Part shown: positions 27,968-37,372 of the stretch, one piece after another
Position numbering within the stretch: the stretch's first letter is position 1
Layout of the letters: each line of letters starts with the position of its first letter
NCBI GenBank assembly: GCA_902167985.1
Contig: CABHNZ010000025.1
Coordinates: forward strand, 1 to 55,341
Source of the DNA: Shinella sp. UYSO24
Lineage (GTDB): Bacteria; Pseudomonadota; Alphaproteobacteria; Rhizobiales; Rhizobiaceae
DNA: 55,341 bases
Reading direction: 5' to 3'
Program-made: the position numbers and the translations under genes
Notes under the pieces: model-generated
The model's input: the letters and a program-made list of their open reading frames with translations, nothing else
Told to the model about the DNA's origin: nothing
The model's database searches: none

Positions 27968-29668
27968 TTACTTGCCAGCAACCGGATCCTTCAGCTTGTT
28001 GACCCGCAGGATCGTATCGCGGTTCAGCTTGTCGCGCTCCGGATAGGGCGTGCCGGTGACCACCGTGGCATAGCCGTCATGGAAGCGCATGAAGGAGCCG
28101 TCATTGGCCGCGGAAGCCTGCGGCCATTTTGTAAGGCCCTTGCCGTTCGGATTGCCCGTCTTCACGAAGTTCGCGAGATAGGAAGACATAGTCTCCGCCA
28201 TCCGGAAATCGGCTCCCGTCCAGAAACGCTGGCCTTCCTTGTTGCGCAGCGAATTGAAGAAATACCAGAGGTCGGACGAGTGGAAAGAGCCGTAAAATTC
28301 CGAATTGCGGCCGGGAGGCGCATTGTTGAAATAATAGGCGTAGATGTTGAAGTCCTTGTTGCGCTTCTTGGCGGTCTCGGCCGACACGAGATAGGCCTGC
28401 AGATTGTAATCCGACTTGGCCCGCAGGCTCATGCGATAGGCTTCGAGCGGATTGGACGGCCGATAGACCTGTTTCCAGGCCTCGTCATATCCGACCTTGC
28501 CCATAGCCTCGGCGAATTCCGCATCGGACATAGTCTTGTCCGGACCGCCCATCAGCGACGTATATTCGTCCGACGTGCCGCCCATCATGATGTCGATCCC
28601 GTCCAGCGCATGCGGCCGCAACAGATCGATCGACTTGTCGGTGAAGACGTAACCATCGATGGCATGCTGGGCCGGAATGTTGGCCGCCTTGTGCAACGCC
28701 TCGTAAAGCTGCGTCTTGCCATCGGCCGCCGTCTTGGAGATGAAATCGTCGGTCGGAATGGCGCGCAGGTCAGCAAGGCTCATCGGCTTGCCGAATACCT
28801 GCTCTATCGCCTTGGCATTCTGCTTTTCGCGATCGGCAAGCGGTGCCATCGGCGATGGCAGAAGGCCGGTAAAGCCGCTTTCGATGACCGCCCGGTGGAA
28901 CAGTCCCTTGGCGAGCGGCGAACGCAGAAGCATGGTCGAGTTGCGCGCACCGGCCGACTGGCCGCCGATCGTGACATTTTTCGGATCACCGCCAAAGCCG
29001 GCAATATTGTCACGCACCCATTTCAGTGCCGTGATCTGGTCGAGCATGGCATAATTGCCGGAGACCTTGTTGGGGCTTTCGGCGGAAAGTTCCGGCAGCG
29101 CCAGGAAACCCGGCACGCCGGTGCGATACTGGATCGCCACCACGACGATGCCCTTGGCCGCCAGTTTCGACGCGTAGAACTCCATTTCGGAGCCATAACC
29201 ATGATGGTTGCCGCCACCATGGATCCAGACATAGACCGGAAGCTTCTCGCCCTTGCGGTTGGCCGGGGTCCAGACATTCAGGTTGAGGCCGTTTTCGCTG
29301 GCTTTCGGCAGGAAGGCCGGGTCGAAATAGAACTCGTCACCCCAGAATTGGCCGGTCGGATTGCCGTGAATATCCTGCAGGACCTGATCGCCCCAGGTAT
29401 CCGCCTTCTTCACCCCGTCCCATTTGACGACGGGCTGCGGCGGCTTGAAACGGTTTTCCCCACCTGTCGGTCCGGCAAACGGAATGCCCTTAAACACTTC
29501 GACGCCGGAGACATCCGTCTCGACGCCGATGAGCTTGCCGCCCTCGACCGAAACGGTACCGATGGAATTCGCCGCAAGGCCCTGCGCCTGCGATATCATC
29601 GAGACAACCCCTGCCATCGCGACCATTTTCAGAATGTGCGATGCACTCTTATTCCTGGATCTGAACAC
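27968..29668 (-). CDS. Exported type-B carboxylesterase 1
   Basis: This carboxylesterase/lipase-family alpha/beta hydrolase of about 566 residues hydrolyses carboxylic esters. A signal peptide is visible (HILKMVAMAGVVSMISQAQG). The oxyanion motif is VYVWIHGGGNHHGYG, the nucleophile elbow NVTIGGQSAGARNS, the acid GGTSDEYTSLM and the histidine GSFHSSDLWYFF. The GTG at 29668 was chosen because GGGAGGAGG stands just upstream. The frame stays open to 29938 but that extension looks noncoding. A second such enzyme lies immediately upstream on the same strand, next to the gallate-type gene cluster. Hydrolysis of plant aromatic esters outside the inner membrane is a reasonable guess. Confidence 0.9.
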   Translation of the reverse strand: MFRSRNKSASHILKMVAMAGVVSMISQAQGLAANSIGTVSVEGGKLIGVETDVSGVEVFKGIPFAGPTGGENRFKPPQPVVKWDGVKKADTWGDQVLQDIHGNPTGQFWGDEFYFDPAFLPKASENGLNLNVWTPANRKGEKLPVYVWIHGGGNHHGYGSEMEFYASKLAAKGIVVVAIQYRTGVPGFLALPELSAESPNKVSGNYAMLDQITALKWVRDNIAGFGGDPKNVTIGGQSAGARNSTMLLRSPLAKGLFHRAVIESGFTGLLPSPMAPLADREKQNAKAIEQVFGKPMSLADLRAIPTDDFISKTAADGKTQLYEALHKAANIPAQHAIDGYVFTDKSIDLLRPHALDGIDIMMGGTSDEYTSLMGGPDKTMSDAEFAEAMGKVGYDEAWKQVYRPSNPLEAYRMSLRAKSDYNLQAYLVSAETAKKRNKDFNIYAYYFNNAPPGRNSEFYGSFHSSDLWYFFNSLRNKEGQRFWTGADFRMAETMSSYLANFVKTGNPNGKGLTKWPQASAANDGSFMRFHDGYATVVTGTPYPERDKLNRDTILRVNKLKDPVAGK

Positions 29669-29789
29669 TGGACCTCCTCCCGGCCGCCTGCTGCAACCGA
29701 TCCTGTCTTTCCTCAAGTGATGGGTCTGAAACACCCGCCGTGGCAGGTCCCGGACAGGCCCTCCTCGAGCCTGCCCGGATTGTCTGGCG

Positions 29790-31430
29790 TTACAGCGCGC
29801 CTGCGGCCTGAAGCACCTTGCGATCGAGATCGACGGCGACCCGCTGCTTCTTGTCGAAGACCATGGTTGCGGGATTGTCCGTCGTATAAGCCGGCCATTC
29901 GGGCAGGCCTTCCGCGCCCGGCTTGCCGGTGCGGGCAAAGTTGACCCAGGCCTGGCTCATCTTCTTCGACAAAGCCAGCGCCTCCTCGCCGCCGCCCGTC
30001 GAGGTTTTCACCAGTCCGGCATTGGCAAAGACATACGGCAATTCCGAGCAATGCCAGGACATGGCGATACCGTCGAGAACTGGCGATTCATAAGCGAACA
30101 TGTAGGAATAGACCGGCGCACCGGCCTGTTTTGCCTTCAGGTCGAGATCGCGGATGGCGCCTGGCCGGAAATAGGTGTCGATGAAGAAGGCATCGCCGAG
30201 CTTCTTTTCCGGATAGGCGGCGAGAAAGGCCTTGCCCACCGCATCGGCCTTGTCGCCGAACCGCTTGGCGAGTTTTTCCTTTGCCTTGGCATCGTCCCAG
30301 CCATTCTTGTTATCGGCCAGAAGGTCGCCGGACTTGTTGCGGATGACCGTCTCGAACTCGTTCAGCGTATTGCCGACCATCAGCGGAATGTCGCGGGCCT
30401 GATTGACCCAGCTCTTGCCGACGGGATTGGCCGGAATGAAATCGCCATCCTCGACCGGCGCATAACGGGCATCCTTGGCGCCCTGCGCCGTCGCGTCCTT
30501 GATCGCCTTGTCGGATGCGGCGAGCAGCTTGTAATAATCCATATCCGCAAGCTTGCCGACCTCTTCGGGCTTGAGGCCGAGATTGGCGAGCGTCAGCTCC
30601 GCCACCTTGCGGGAAGAGGCCTGGTCCGTGACGGAATCGACGCGCGAGCCGCTCTGGACGATCGCCTTTTCAAACATGCCTTTTGCCGAGGGCGTGCCCA
30701 TCAACGCCCTGACCTTATAGCCACCGCCGGACTGGCCGAAGATCGTCACATTCTCCGGATCGCCCCCAAAGGCTTCGGCATTCTGCTTGACCCATTTCAA
30801 CGCCGCGACGAGATCGCTGATGCTGGCATTGCCGGAATATTTGTATTTTTCGCCATAGCTCGACAGATCGAGGAAACCGAGGACGTTGAGCCGGTGGTTG
30901 AGTGTCACCACAACAACATTGCCTTCCTTGCTGAGGTTATGGCCGTCATAGGACGTCAGCTCGATGCCCGATCCGTTGGTAAAGCCGCCGCCATGGATCC
31001 AGACCATGACCGGGCGCTTCTTGCTGTCCTTGATGCCGGGCGTCCAAACATTGAGGAACTGGCAATTCTCGCTCATCGGCAGATAACGGTGCGGGTTGAA
31101 CAGCTCATCGCCTGCCACGCTCGTCATCTGTGGAATGAAGCAGTTTTCGCCATAGGTCACTGCTGGCCGTACGCCCTGCCACGGCTTGACCTCTTCTGCC
31201 GGCATGAACCGGTCGGCGCGCGCATAGGGAACGCCCAGATAGCTGTAGATCCCGCCATCGACAGCACCAACCAGGCTACCCTTGTTGGTTTCGATGACGG
31301 TTTTTGCAGCCGAGGCGACGAATTCCTCAGCGCGAACACCTTGCGGTCGGCCTGCAATCAACATTATCGCGGCCGATGCCGCCAATAAGAACGCTTGCCG
31401 GTACCCCGGCCGAAAGTAATGCTGTAGCAT
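29790..31430 (-). CDS. Exported type-B carboxylesterase 2
   Basis: This protein of about 546 residues has a signal peptide (AFLLAASAAIMLIAGRPQGVRA) and the carboxylesterase type-B core. The oxyanion hole is VMVWIHGGGFTNGSG, the nucleophile NVTIFGQSGGGYKV, the acid GNTLNEFET and the histidine in SWHCSELPYVF. The ATG at 31430 follows GGGAGGAG at 7 bases. It is only distantly similar to the neighbouring esterase, so this is not a recent tandem duplication. It lies 284 bases downstream of galD on the same strand. It is probably part of the same regulon and supplies free aromatic acids from esters. Confidence 0.9.
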   Translation of the reverse strand: MLQHYFRPGYRQAFLLAASAAIMLIAGRPQGVRAEEFVASAAKTVIETNKGSLVGAVDGGIYSYLGVPYARADRFMPAEEVKPWQGVRPAVTYGENCFIPQMTSVAGDELFNPHRYLPMSENCQFLNVWTPGIKDSKKRPVMVWIHGGGFTNGSGIELTSYDGHNLSKEGNVVVVTLNHRLNVLGFLDLSSYGEKYKYSGNASISDLVAALKWVKQNAEAFGGDPENVTIFGQSGGGYKVRALMGTPSAKGMFEKAIVQSGSRVDSVTDQASSRKVAELTLANLGLKPEEVGKLADMDYYKLLAASDKAIKDATAQGAKDARYAPVEDGDFIPANPVGKSWVNQARDIPLMVGNTLNEFETVIRNKSGDLLADNKNGWDDAKAKEKLAKRFGDKADAVGKAFLAAYPEKKLGDAFFIDTYFRPGAIRDLDLKAKQAGAPVYSYMFAYESPVLDGIAMSWHCSELPYVFANAGLVKTSTGGGEEALALSKKMSQAWVNFARTGKPGAEGLPEWPAYTTDNPATMVFDKKQRVAVDLDRKVLQAAGAL

Positions 31431-31714
31431 CAGGTCTCCTCCCATGATCTCAACATTTGGCTATTCGCTATTTTGGGCTCCTCTCCTCGGGGAGCCGAAC
31501 GTCTGCATTTAATTGACGTCACGTATTTTTCTACGAAGTCATACGCCCCTCCCAATTGGCGCAAATCGCTTAGTCTGCCGGTTCCTCGTTGCCCTTCGAT
31601 ATAAAGTTTGGGCAAGTTGCGCGCACGTGTCCAATCAGGATTCTTGTCGCGCTCAGATTTGTTTTCTCAATGAATGCGGTGCCGCCTCCGAAGCCTTGTA
31701 TGTCTAGCACGTTC
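31431..31714. other. Gap between galD and esterase 2
   Basis: These 284 bases are richer in A+T than their flanks. They hold no recognisable gene and no clear terminator hairpin. They may carry a separate promoter for the two esterases. Confidence 0.4.
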
Positions 31715-32793
31715 CTATTTTGGATGCTGCCTGGACTGGTCGGCCGGGAACACGTGCCCGTCGAACAGCTTACGTGCCGTTCGAATGGTGCCGGCTCCTC
31801 TTATCGTCCCATCCTTATCGGTATCGATAAAGACTTCCATGTCGCCCGTCGGGTGCTCGATACGGTAACGTCCGTCACTGGGCGGATCGACGAGCTCTTG
31901 GGCGGGAGAGCCGGCGAGCCGTGTCGCGGTTGCGACCGTGACGGCCGCCAGGACGCCGACGGATGCATGCACGCGGTGCGGAATGAAGCTGCGCGTGCTG
32001 ATCGCCCCACCATATCTTGCAGCTGAAACCAGTGTCATCTTCGGAACAGAAGCCGTCGAGACATCGCCCAAATTCATCAGCGGCCCGGCCTGCAGGCGAA
32101 TGGCCTCGATGCGCTGCTTGAGAGCCGCATTCGCCTCGATCTCCTCGCGCGTTCCTGCCCGGACAGGCCAAAGTCGGAGGCCCGCATGATGACGCATGGC
32201 ATGCCGTTGTCGATCAGCGTCGCCTCGATACCCTCGATGACATCGACCGCGTTGCCGGTCGGCAGAAGTGACCCGCACATCGAACCCGCGATATTGGTGA
32301 ACAGCAGCGGCACGGCGGCATGGTTTCCCGGCACACCGGCAATCACCGCGTCGCCCTTGTAGTTCACCTTGCCTGATGGGGTCTCGACCTGCGCCACGGC
32401 GACTTCACCGGAATTCACCATATGAATTCGGACAGGCGTCACCTCACCCGCCACTGCCACAAGGCCACGCTCGATGGCCGCCGGACCGACACCGGCCAGA
32501 ATATTACCGCATCCCTGCTTGTCGCTGACGAGAGCCTGATCGACGAAGACCTGCAGAAAGAGATAATCGACATCTGCATCCGTACGGCTCGAAGGCGACA
32601 GGACCGCCACTTTCGACGTCAAAGGATCGGCGCCGCCGATGCCATCGATCTGCCGCGGGTCTGGGGAACCCATTATCCGCAAGAGCAGATCACCGCGCTC
32701 GCCGATATCGGCCGGCAGATGCTCGGCCAGGAAGTAGGCGCCCTTGGACGTCCCTCCCCGCATCCAGAGGCAGGGAATGCCATCCTCATACAT
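31715..32793 (-). CDS. galD: PrpF-family 4-oxalomesaconate tautomerase, GalD-like (frameshifted)
   Basis: PrpF-fold isomerases have two similar half-barrels and shift a proton without cofactor. GalD interconverts the keto and enol forms of 4-oxalomesaconate in gallate catabolism. The N-terminus has the family motif CLWMRGGTSKGAYFLAEHLP, then DGIGGADPLTSKVAVLSPS and DKQGCGNILAGVGPAAIERG with the catalytic-type cysteine. The frame changes near 32165. The second half (GPLMNLGDVSTASVPKMTLV, RSFIPHRVHASVGVLAAVTV) runs to 31715. The joined length of about 359 residues is normal. The start overlaps the galC stop by 8 bases. Adjacent GalC and GalB support this assignment over aconitate isomerase. Confidence 0.85.
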
Positions 32794-33457
32794 ATTTGAG
32801 GCCCTTTTCTTCCAGCCTGCCACGCATGTCGTAGATATCGAGGCCGAGTTCGCCGGAGGCCAGCCGCTTGCGCTTTGCATCCTCGTTGGCGACACGCTTC
32901 TCTGCCGCGAGAGCCACCGTTTCGGCCTCGGCTCGCTTGACGACGCAAACTCCGTCGTCGTCAGCCACGATGATGTCGCCCGCATCAATTGCGGCGTTAG
33001 CACAGACGATTGGGATATTGACCGAGCCGAGCGTCTCCTTGACCGTTCCTTGTGCCGAGACGGCCTTCGACCAGACGGGGAAACCCATCTGCGTCAGATC
33101 GACGATATCACGCACGCCAGCATCGATAATGAGACCCTTGCATCCGCGCGCGATTGCGGAGGTGGCCAGAAGGTCGCCGAAGTAACCGTCCTCGCAAGGT
33201 GAAGTCGGTGCCAGAACAAGGATATCGCCATCGCGGATCTGCTCGATCGCCACATGAATCATCCAGTTGTCACCCGGAGGCGCCGAAATGGTCACGGCCG
33301 AGCCGGCAATCCTGGCGCCCGAATAGATCGGCCGCATATAGCTCGCCAGCATGCCGCGCCGTCCTTGCGCTTCGTGCACCGTAGCGACACCCGCGCTCGC
33401 CAACCGCTCAATGACGTCCGGGTTGGCGCGCTCGATATTCTGGATAACAACGCCCAT
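32786..33457 (-). CDS. galC: 4-carboxy-4-hydroxy-2-oxoadipate aldolase, RraA-fold (GalC/LigK-like)
   Basis: This intact 223-residue class II pyruvate aldolase splits 4-carboxy-4-hydroxy-2-oxoadipate into pyruvate and oxaloacetate. The sequence follows LigK/ProA closely: GVATVHEAQGRRGML, SAVTISAPPGDNWMIHVAIE, LLATSAIARGCKGLIIDAGVRD (metal-site Asp), MGFPVWSKAVSAQGTVK and IIVADDDGVCVV. Plain RraA RNase-E inhibitors lack the PPGDNWM region. It lies 11 bases after the VOC dioxygenase and overlaps galD, forming a tight lower-pathway operon. Confidence 0.93.
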   Translation of the reverse strand: MGVVIQNIERANPDVIERLASAGVATVHEAQGRRGMLASYMRPIYSGARIAGSAVTISAPPGDNWMIHVAIEQIRDGDILVLAPTSPCEDGYFGDLLATSAIARGCKGLIIDAGVRDIVDLTQMGFPVWSKAVSAQGTVKETLGSVNIPIVCANAAIDAGDIIVADDDGVCVVKRAEAETVALAAEKRVANEDAKRKRLASGELGLDIYDMRGRLEEKGLKYV

Positions 33458-33468
33458 GATTAGTGTCC

Positions 33469-34422
33469 TTATTTACCCACCGGCGGCGTGCCGTGCGTAT
33501 GAAATGTTTCGATTGTCTTGAGGCCCCATGCCTGGCCCTTTTTGCGATCCGTCTCTGTCCAGACGACCGGTTCCCAGTCGGGCGCCAGGATCAACCGAGC
33601 TCCGGCATTGGCGAGCTCGATGCGATTGCCGGCCGGTTCCCAGACATAGAGAAAGAAGGTCCCCTGGATGGCGTGCTTGTGTGGCCCCGTCTCGATATGC
33701 ACGCCGTTTTCCAGGAAAATGTCGGCAGCGCGCAGAATGTCCTCGCGCGTGTCGGTCGCATAGGTGACGTGATGCAGACGGCCATCGGCACGCCCATGTT
33801 CTTCCGTGCAGGCAAGGTCATAGGTCTTGTTGTTGACGGTGAACCAGCATCCTCCGATGCGGCCATTGTCGAGCTGGATCATTTCTGTGACGCGCGAGCC
33901 GAGGCAGGTTTCCATGAACAGCCGGAACTCGGAGACGTCGGACGCCAGAAGATTGAGATGATCGAGGCGACGCGGATGGCATCCGCGCCCATGGAAGCGT
34001 TGTGCCAGGTTCTTCAGCTTCGGCTTTTCCCCAACCGGTGGCTGATAACGAACAGTGTCGTAGTAGATCTCGAAGACATGGCCGAACGGATCTACGAAGC
34101 GGAATGCCCGGCCATGACCCAGATCGCCGTCCACCCAGCCAATCAGCGTATAGCCGCTCGCCTCGATCGCCCGCACCCGCCGCTCCAGCGCCTGCGGGGA
34201 ACTTGCCCGATAGGCAATATGGCCGACGCCCGTTGACGTATGGCGGGTCAGTTTCAGCGAATGAAACTCATAGTCATCCCATGCTCGCAAATAGGCGGAG
34301 TTCTCGTCCCTGTCTGTTACGGTCAGACCATAGACATTCACAAAGAAATCAAGACTTTCCTCGAACCTGTCCGAATAGATCTCGACATGCGCCAGATGCG
34401 CAATATCAAAGCACCGCTCCAT
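33469..34422 (-). CDS. Catechol 2,3-dioxygenase-type (VOC) extradiol dioxygenase in the gal cluster
   Basis: This intact 317-residue type I extradiol dioxygenase has two VOC domain pairs. The predicted Fe(II) ligands are His155 (RRLDHLNLL), His217 or His218 (GRLHHVTYA) and Glu269 (NRIELAN). His248/His250 and Tyr259 match the positions of XylE catalytic residues. Known gallate-to-4-oxalomesaconate enzymes (GalA, DesB) belong to the unrelated LigB class, which is absent from this window. This enzyme is flanked tightly by galC and galB, so it probably supplies the substrate of the tautomerase/hydratase/aldolase steps, perhaps from gallate or another trihydroxy- or dihydroxy-benzoate. The substrate is not proven by sequence. 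Confidence 0.9.
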   Translation of the reverse strand: MERCFDIAHLAHVEIYSDRFEESLDFFVNVYGLTVTDRDENSAYLRAWDDYEFHSLKLTRHTSTGVGHIAYRASSPQALERRVRAIEASGYTLIGWVDGDLGHGRAFRFVDPFGHVFEIYYDTVRYQPPVGEKPKLKNLAQRFHGRGCHPRRLDHLNLLASDVSEFRLFMETCLGSRVTEMIQLDNGRIGGCWFTVNNKTYDLACTEEHGRADGRLHHVTYATDTREDILRAADIFLENGVHIETGPHKHAIQGTFFLYVWEPAGNRIELANAGARLILAPDWEPVVWTETDRKKGQAWGLKTIETFHTHGTPPVGK

Positions 34423-34455
34423 GTTCCTCCTCCCCTTTTTCCTTCCCTTGGCCTG

Positions 34456-35189
34456 TCAGAGTTCGTCTACCGTGCGCGGGAAGACGGACTGAAAGCCTTC
34501 TGCATATTTTGCTGCCCGGCCGCCCGACTGGCCACCGGAATTGCGCTGGAAGTGATTGGCACGGTTCTGGGCGACGCGGGTGTAGAATTCCCACAGATGC
34601 TCCTGGCCCTCCATGCACTCGATCGCTGCGCGCTTTTTCTCCCAGACAGAGGTGATATCGAGGAAAATGTCAGGCTTCCAGCCCATCTGCTCGGTCTGGT
34701 GCGGCTCGAAAAGATAGAGCTGCGGCGCGCCGAGAACCTTCTGGCCGGGATTGTGGCCCCATGCCTGGGCGATCATCCGGGTTTCGAGCGCGACCTGGGT
34801 CGCATACATGTGGTCGGTATTATAGGGGTCGTATTGCGAATGGCTGAGCATGAAGGACGGCTGTACGTCCCTGATCACGTCGACGAGGCGATACTTGTCC
34901 TCATCCGTCAGTCGCAGGGGGTAATCGCCCAGATCGAAGCTGATGATGTCATGGACGCCGAGTGCTTGGCCGCCTTCTCTGCTTCCGAACGCCGCGCGGA
35001 CTTTACCTTGTCGAGCGTGATGCCCGGCTCCTTCCAGAGCTTGGCGGACTCACCGCGCTCGCCGAATGAGAGGCAGACGACGGTGACGTCATAGCCCTTT
35101 TCTGCATGCAAGGCGATCGCTCCACCGCACCGCCACACGAAGTCTGCCGCATGAGCGCTGATGACTAGCGCGGTCTTTTTCTCAGGCAT
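34456..35189 (-). CDS. galB: 4-oxalomesaconate hydratase, PIG-L family (GalB-like), frameshifted
   Basis: This zinc-dependent PIG-L/LmbE-fold protein of about 244 residues strongly resembles GalB, which hydrates 4-oxalomesaconate to 4-carboxy-4-hydroxy-2-oxoadipate. GalB-type segments are GAIALHAEKGYDVTVVCLSF with GERGESAKLW after it, LSHSQYDPYNTDHMYATQ and YLFEPHQTEQMGWKPDIFLD. The metal motif, AHPDD in deacetylases, reads AHAAD here. One added base near 34978 restores the central DIISFDLGDYPLRL. The ATG at 35189 follows GGGAG. It is the first gene of the minus-strand gal operon and is divergent from the ABC importer. Hydratase function is preferred over deacetylase because of galC and galD. 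Confidence 0.88.
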
Positions 35190-35463
35190 GGTTGGTCTCC
35201 CTTTTACGGAGTTGACCATCCTACGTGGCGCAATCAACGGCCAATTTAAAACGCGGCTCACATGATAAGTTTTTGCTATACGCGAGGAAATGGCGCTGAC
35301 CGGTTATAGCATTTTATTATAGCTGCTAATGCATTTTGAAATACACATTTCGTCCGATTAGCCTCAGTTTTAGGCCTCGAACTGGCGCCGCTCTTACGCT
35401 CGCCATGGAGAAAGTTCGAGTTCGGTGCCGCTCTTAGGAGGACGGCATCTATCGGGAGGAAAA
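35190..35463. promoter_or_regulatory. Divergent promoter region, gal operon / ABC importer
   Basis: This 274-bp region lies between two opposed operons. An AT-rich core near 35270-35350 carries GCTATA followed by two TATAGC copies (about 35303-35322), a plausible multi-site operator for the LysR regulator encoded at 41020. AGGAGG and GGGAGGA lie before the importer start. Confidence 0.5.
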
Positions 35464-36318
35464 ATGCTGACCCTTCTATTCGATGGGCTTGCCTATGGGA
35501 TGCTCCTGTTCGTGCTGTCGTGCGGACTGGCTGTCACCCTCGGCCTCATGAATTTCATCAATCTTGCCCACGGCGCCTTTGCCATGGCCGGCGGCTATGT
35601 CACGGTCGTCCTGACCAATCGGCTGGGCGTGCCGTTTCTTCTGTCCCTTCCGGCGGCCTTTGTCGTCACCGCACTGGCGGGTGGCATTCTGGAGAAGACG
35701 CTCTATTGCCGCGTTTACGATAAGAGCCATCTCGATCAGGTTCTGTTCTCGATCGGCATCGTCTTCGTCGCCGTGGCCAGCATCGACTACGTCATGGGAT
35801 CGCAGCAGCAAATCCTCAGACTTCCGGATTTTCTGCATGGCCGCCTGACGATCTTCGGTGTCGGGATCGGCGTCTATCGTGCCTTCCTTATCGTCGTCTG
35901 CGGTGTTCTGGCCGCGGTACTTCAGCTCGCTCTCGCCCGCACGCGCTTCGGCAGCCGGTTGCGCGCGTCGGTGGATGACCGGCGCGTCGCCCGCGGTGTC
36001 GGCATTCGGGTCAACACGATCTTTGCCGTGACCTTTGCCGTCGGTTCCGGCCTTGCCGGCCTCGGTGGAGCGCTTGGCGCCGAGATCCTCGGTCTCGATC
36101 CGACCTTCCCGCTGAAGTTCATGGTCTACTTCCTGATCGTCGTCTCGGTCGGCGGCACGTCCAGCATGACCGGCCCGCTCGTCGCCTCGATCCTTCTCGG
36201 CGTCGCCGATGTGCTCGGCAAATATTACGTCCCGTCGCTTGGCGGCTTCATTATCTATATCGTCCTCGTCGCGGTGCTGGTTGCGCGCCCACAGGGCCTG
36301 TTCTCGAGGGCAAACTGA
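35464..36318 (+). CDS. ABC importer permease, LivH type
   Basis: This intact 284-residue inner-membrane permease belongs to the branched-chain amino acid/aromatic acid (HAAT) ABC family. It has about eight hydrophobic segments and the LivH signature GLAVTLGLMNFINLAHGAFAM, then RASVDDRRVARGVGIRVNTI as the coupling-helix region. The ATG at 35464 follows CGGGAGGAAAA. Its stop overlaps the LivM start. The first gene of an importer facing the gal operon, it probably imports the aromatic substrate rather than leucine. Confidence 0.92.
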   Translation: MLTLLFDGLAYGMLLFVLSCGLAVTLGLMNFINLAHGAFAMAGGYVTVVLTNRLGVPFLLSLPAAFVVTALAGGILEKTLYCRVYDKSHLDQVLFSIGIVFVAVASIDYVMGSQQQILRLPDFLHGRLTIFGVGIGVYRAFLIVVCGVLAAVLQLALARTRFGSRLRASVDDRRVARGVGIRVNTIFAVTFAVGSGLAGLGGALGAEILGLDPTFPLKFMVYFLIVVSVGGTSSMTGPLVASILLGVADVLGKYYVPSLGGFIIYIVLVAVLVARPQGLFSRAN

Positions 36319-37372
36319 TGCCGCACAGCTTTAGACATGCTACCGTCACATCCGTTGACATTCACGCCGGCATGCGGCGTAAAACCCGCTGGTCGCCGTT
36401 CGAAATCCTCTTCTGGATCTGCGCCGTCGCCGCCTGGTTTCTTGCTCCGAGCGAGCATCTCATCCTGACGGAGATCGTCGGTTTTGCCGTCCTTGCGTTG
36501 TCGATTGATCTCGTTCTTGGCTATGCCGGCATCGTCACACTCGGCCAGGCGGCCATGTATGGCACCGGCGCCTATGCGAGCGGCCTGTTCTCGATCTATG
36601 TCACCGGAGAACCGCTGACCGGCCTGCTCGTCGCAGCCCTTGCCGGTGCGGCTGTCGCCCTGCCAACAAGCCTGCTTCTCTTGCGCGGGGCGGACCTGAC
36701 GCGGCTGATGGTGACGCTCGGGGTCGCTGCGGTGCTACATGAGATCGCCAATCAGGCAAGCTGGCTCACCGGCGGCGCCGACGGCCTGCAGGGGATCACG
36801 ATCGAGCCGCTGTTCGGCCGGTTCGATTTCGATTTCTACGGCCATACCGGCTATGCCTATAGCCTAGCGGTCCTGTTCGTGCTGTTCGTCATCGCCCGCT
36901 TCATCACCGCCTCGCCGTTCGGCTATTCGCTGCGGGCGATCCGCGACAATCCCCTGCGCGCATCGGCAATCGGCATTCCCGTCAAAGCACGCCTCATCGC
37001 CGTCTATACCCTCTCGGGCGCCTATGCCGGCATAGCCGGCGCGCTTTTCACCCAGACCCAGCAGTTCATCTCGCTCGACGCCCTGTCGTTCCAGAAATCC
37101 GCCGATGGTCTGATGGTGCTGGTGATCGGCGGGACTGGCTATCTCTATGGTGGCATTGTCGGCGCCTGGTCTACAAGCTTATCCAGGACGCCCTGTCGTC
37201 GCTGACGCCGCAATACTGGCAGTTCTGGCTTGGACTGCTGCTGATCGCCTTCGTCATCATCGGCCGCGATCGTCCACGCCAGGTCGTCCAGGCGCTGACT
37301 GCCCGCCTTCCGGGTATGTCACGCCAGGCATCACGGTCCCGACCCCTCAAGCGCGAAGGCGAGGTGTCATGA
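36318..37372 (+). CDS. ABC importer permease, LivM type (frameshifted near 3' end)
   Basis: This is the second membrane subunit of the importer. It has the LivM signature DLVLGYAGIVTLGQAAMYGTGA and the coupling region YSLRAIRDNPLRASAIGIPV. One added C near 37161 restores the frame, which then reads YKLIQDALSSLTPQYWQFWL and a final helix, ending at 37372. The length is about 351 residues. The start overlaps the LivH stop and the end overlaps the LivG start (ATGA), so the subunits are translationally coupled. Confidence 0.9.

Noticed and set aside
29669..29938. N-terminal extension of esterase 1
   Set aside because: The added 90 residues are arginine-rich with no signal character. The GTG at 29668 has an excellent ribosome site followed by a signal peptide.
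27701..29944. A 747-codon plus-strand open frame
   Set aside because: It lies antisense to the esterase gene, has no ribosome site or domain and is a product of high G+C. The minus-strand esterase has all catalytic motifs.
30051..31388. A 445-codon plus-strand open frame antisense to esterase 2
   Set aside because: No recognisable family. The opposite strand carries a complete carboxylesterase with signal peptide.
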